From contig JAITBV010000161.1 of assembly GCA_031283395.1 (NCBI GenBank), positions 1-5,965 of the forward strand: a DNA stretch of 5,965 nt, written 5' to 3'. Of this stretch, positions 5,586 to 5,965 are shown one piece after another; positions within the stretch are counted from its first letter, which is position 1; every line of letters begins with the position of its first letter. The translations under genes and the position numbers were made by a program. Source of the stretch: Candidatus Adiutrix sp. Lineage in GTDB: Bacteria; Desulfobacterota; Desulfarculia; Adiutricales; Adiutricaceae. The notes below the pieces were generated by a model that worked only from the letters and a program-made list of their open reading frames with translations, did not search any database and was not told the origin of the DNA.

Positions 5586-5713
5586 GCGGCTCCCTACGCC
5601 GGTATTACCCGGATCAGGTTCAGAAGGTCGCGCACTTGCCGTCCCTTAGGTGGCCCGGGACGGGGAAAACGGGTGCGCCTCACAGCCGGCCTTTATCCGG
5701 CTCCCTTGCCTGA
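5586..5713 (-). promoter_or_regulatory. TPP riboswitch (thi box)
   Basis: The conserved 3' half is clear: CUGAACCUGAUC (5612-5623), then a P4/P5 arm CCGGGUAAUACCGG and the GCGUAGGG end (5592-5599). On the 5' side are AAGGGAGCC, a P3 stem GCCGG/CCGGC, and the pyrimidine-sensing loop, here CUGUGAG (5679-5685) where CUGAGA is usual. A long extra hairpin follows: GCGCAC/GUGCGC (5630-5635 with 5673-5678), enclosing a 7-bp CCGUCCC/GGGACGG stem. P2 is formed by AAGG/CCUU; P1 is short (GGC/GCC). It lies directly at the predicted transcription start and precedes thiD-thiM-thiE, so binding of thiamine pyrophosphate should reduce expression of the operon. Confidence 0.92.
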
Positions 5714-5718
5714 AAAAC

Positions 5719-5747
5719 AATATATTGCTTCTCCGCGGCCCTGTCAA
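5719..5747 (-). promoter_or_regulatory. Promoter of the thiD-thiM-thiE operon
   Basis: A perfect TTGACA (5742-5747) and TATATT (5719-5724, five of six consensus bases) are separated by exactly 17 bp. Transcription would begin near 5712, at the 5' edge of the TPP riboswitch, so the leader is almost entirely riboswitch plus expression platform. Confidence 0.85.
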
Positions 5748-5787
5748 GGCCGGGTATGGAGCCCAAGAGCCGGCCGAAAAGCGGCAT

Positions 5788-5820
5788 ATGTTGTGGCTGG
5801 AGAGTACCTCCCCCCAACAT
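5788..5820. repeat. Imperfect inverted repeat upstream of the thi promoter
   Basis: ATGTTG (5788-5793) and CAACAT (5815-5820) are complementary. Read on the minus strand, an inner GGGGAG/CUCUCC pairing with one G-U is also possible. It lies about 40 bp upstream of the thi -35 box and has no U tract, so it is not an intrinsic terminator. It could be an operator or simply a chance hairpin. Confidence 0.3.
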
Positions 5821-5864
5821 CAAGAGTAAGTTATTAAAATTTATGTATAATTAGAATTATTAGC

Positions 5865-5893
5865 TTGACAATTCTGTTTAAAAGTGCTGAAAT
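5865..5893 (+). promoter_or_regulatory. Possible divergent promoter for a gene right of the window
   Basis: TTGACA (5865-5870) is followed after 17 bp by TGAAAT (5888-5893) preceded by TGC, an extended -10 element. It lies at the edge of an A+T-rich block (about 5825-5883) and points out of the window. No convincing coding start follows before the end at 5965: the ATG at 5902 meets a stop after 14 codons. Confidence 0.45.
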
Positions 5894-5965
5894 GGTCACA
5901 CATGAGGAAGGCCGCGGCCGCGCTTCCGCGACTTTCCCAGGTCTGACAGCCCGGGCGGAGCAAAG
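5894..5965. other. Right-edge stretch with GC-rich palindrome, no gene recognised
   Basis: Downstream of the possible plus-strand promoter lies a G+C-rich segment. It contains the perfect 10-bp palindrome CGCGGCCGCG (about 5913-5922), flanked by GGAAG and CTTCC. On the minus strand a short open frame could be the tail of a gene entering from the right, ending GRGLPHV, but 20-odd codons are too few to judge. It may be the leader or start of an RNA or gene beyond the window. Confidence 0.25.

Noticed and set aside
5843..5862. Fur-like or other A+T palindrome (TATAATTAGAATTATTA)
   Set aside because: The match to a Fur box is poor, and near-palindromes are expected by chance in such an A+T-rich stretch.
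1..5965. CRISPR array, insertion sequence or integrase
   Set aside because: No regularly spaced repeats, no terminal inverted repeats with a transposase frame, and no recombinase motifs were seen on either strand.

Overview
All recognisable genes lie on the minus strand. The window has two parts that differ in base composition. Positions from about 1680 to 5760 are very G+C-rich (about two thirds or more by eye, with strongly G/C-ending codons). Positions 1 to about 1676 are close to balanced, with runs of T and A and relaxed codon use. The break falls at the 3' end of a tRNA-Phe gene. A G+C-rich anaerobic bacterium, perhaps of the Desulfobacterota (former Deltaproteobacteria), is a reasonable guess from the RnfB-like iron-sulfur protein and the gene style. 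Nothing in the window proves the lineage.

From right to left (the direction of transcription): an intergenic stretch (5716-5965) carries a strong promoter for the thiamine operon and a possible divergent plus-strand promoter. The transcript begins directly with a TPP (thi-box) riboswitch (about 5586-5713), followed by alternative hairpins that can hide or expose the ribosome binding site of thiD. Then come thiD (HMP/HMP-P kinase, TTG start), thiM (hydroxyethylthiazole kinase), thiE (thiamine-phosphate synthase) and a 503-codon gene for a polytopic membrane protein ending in an RnfB-like multi-cluster ferredoxin domain. thiM/thiE and thiE/membrane protein each overlap by ATGA, so the last three genes look translationally coupled. 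Together ThiD, ThiM and ThiE turn salvaged or separately made pyrimidine and thiazole into thiamine phosphate. No thiC, thiG or thiL is present here.

The membrane Fe-S gene does not stop before the tRNA: its frame runs through the tRNA-Phe promoter and ends inside the tRNA. The tRNA-Phe (GAA, CCA encoded) is followed by a strong intrinsic terminator, which is also the first terminator downstream of the thi operon.

Beyond the terminator a second minus-strand unit starts: a consensus promoter, a structured leader of about 110 nt, mtnA (methylthioribose-1-phosphate isomerase) and, 8 nt further, the first 104 codons of a class II aldolase/adducin-family protein that runs off the left edge. This pair fits 5'-methylthioadenosine or 5'-deoxyadenosine salvage (methionine salvage or a DHAP-shunt-type route). 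The composition switch at the tRNA makes this left unit a candidate for acquired DNA, although no integrase or repeated att site is visible.
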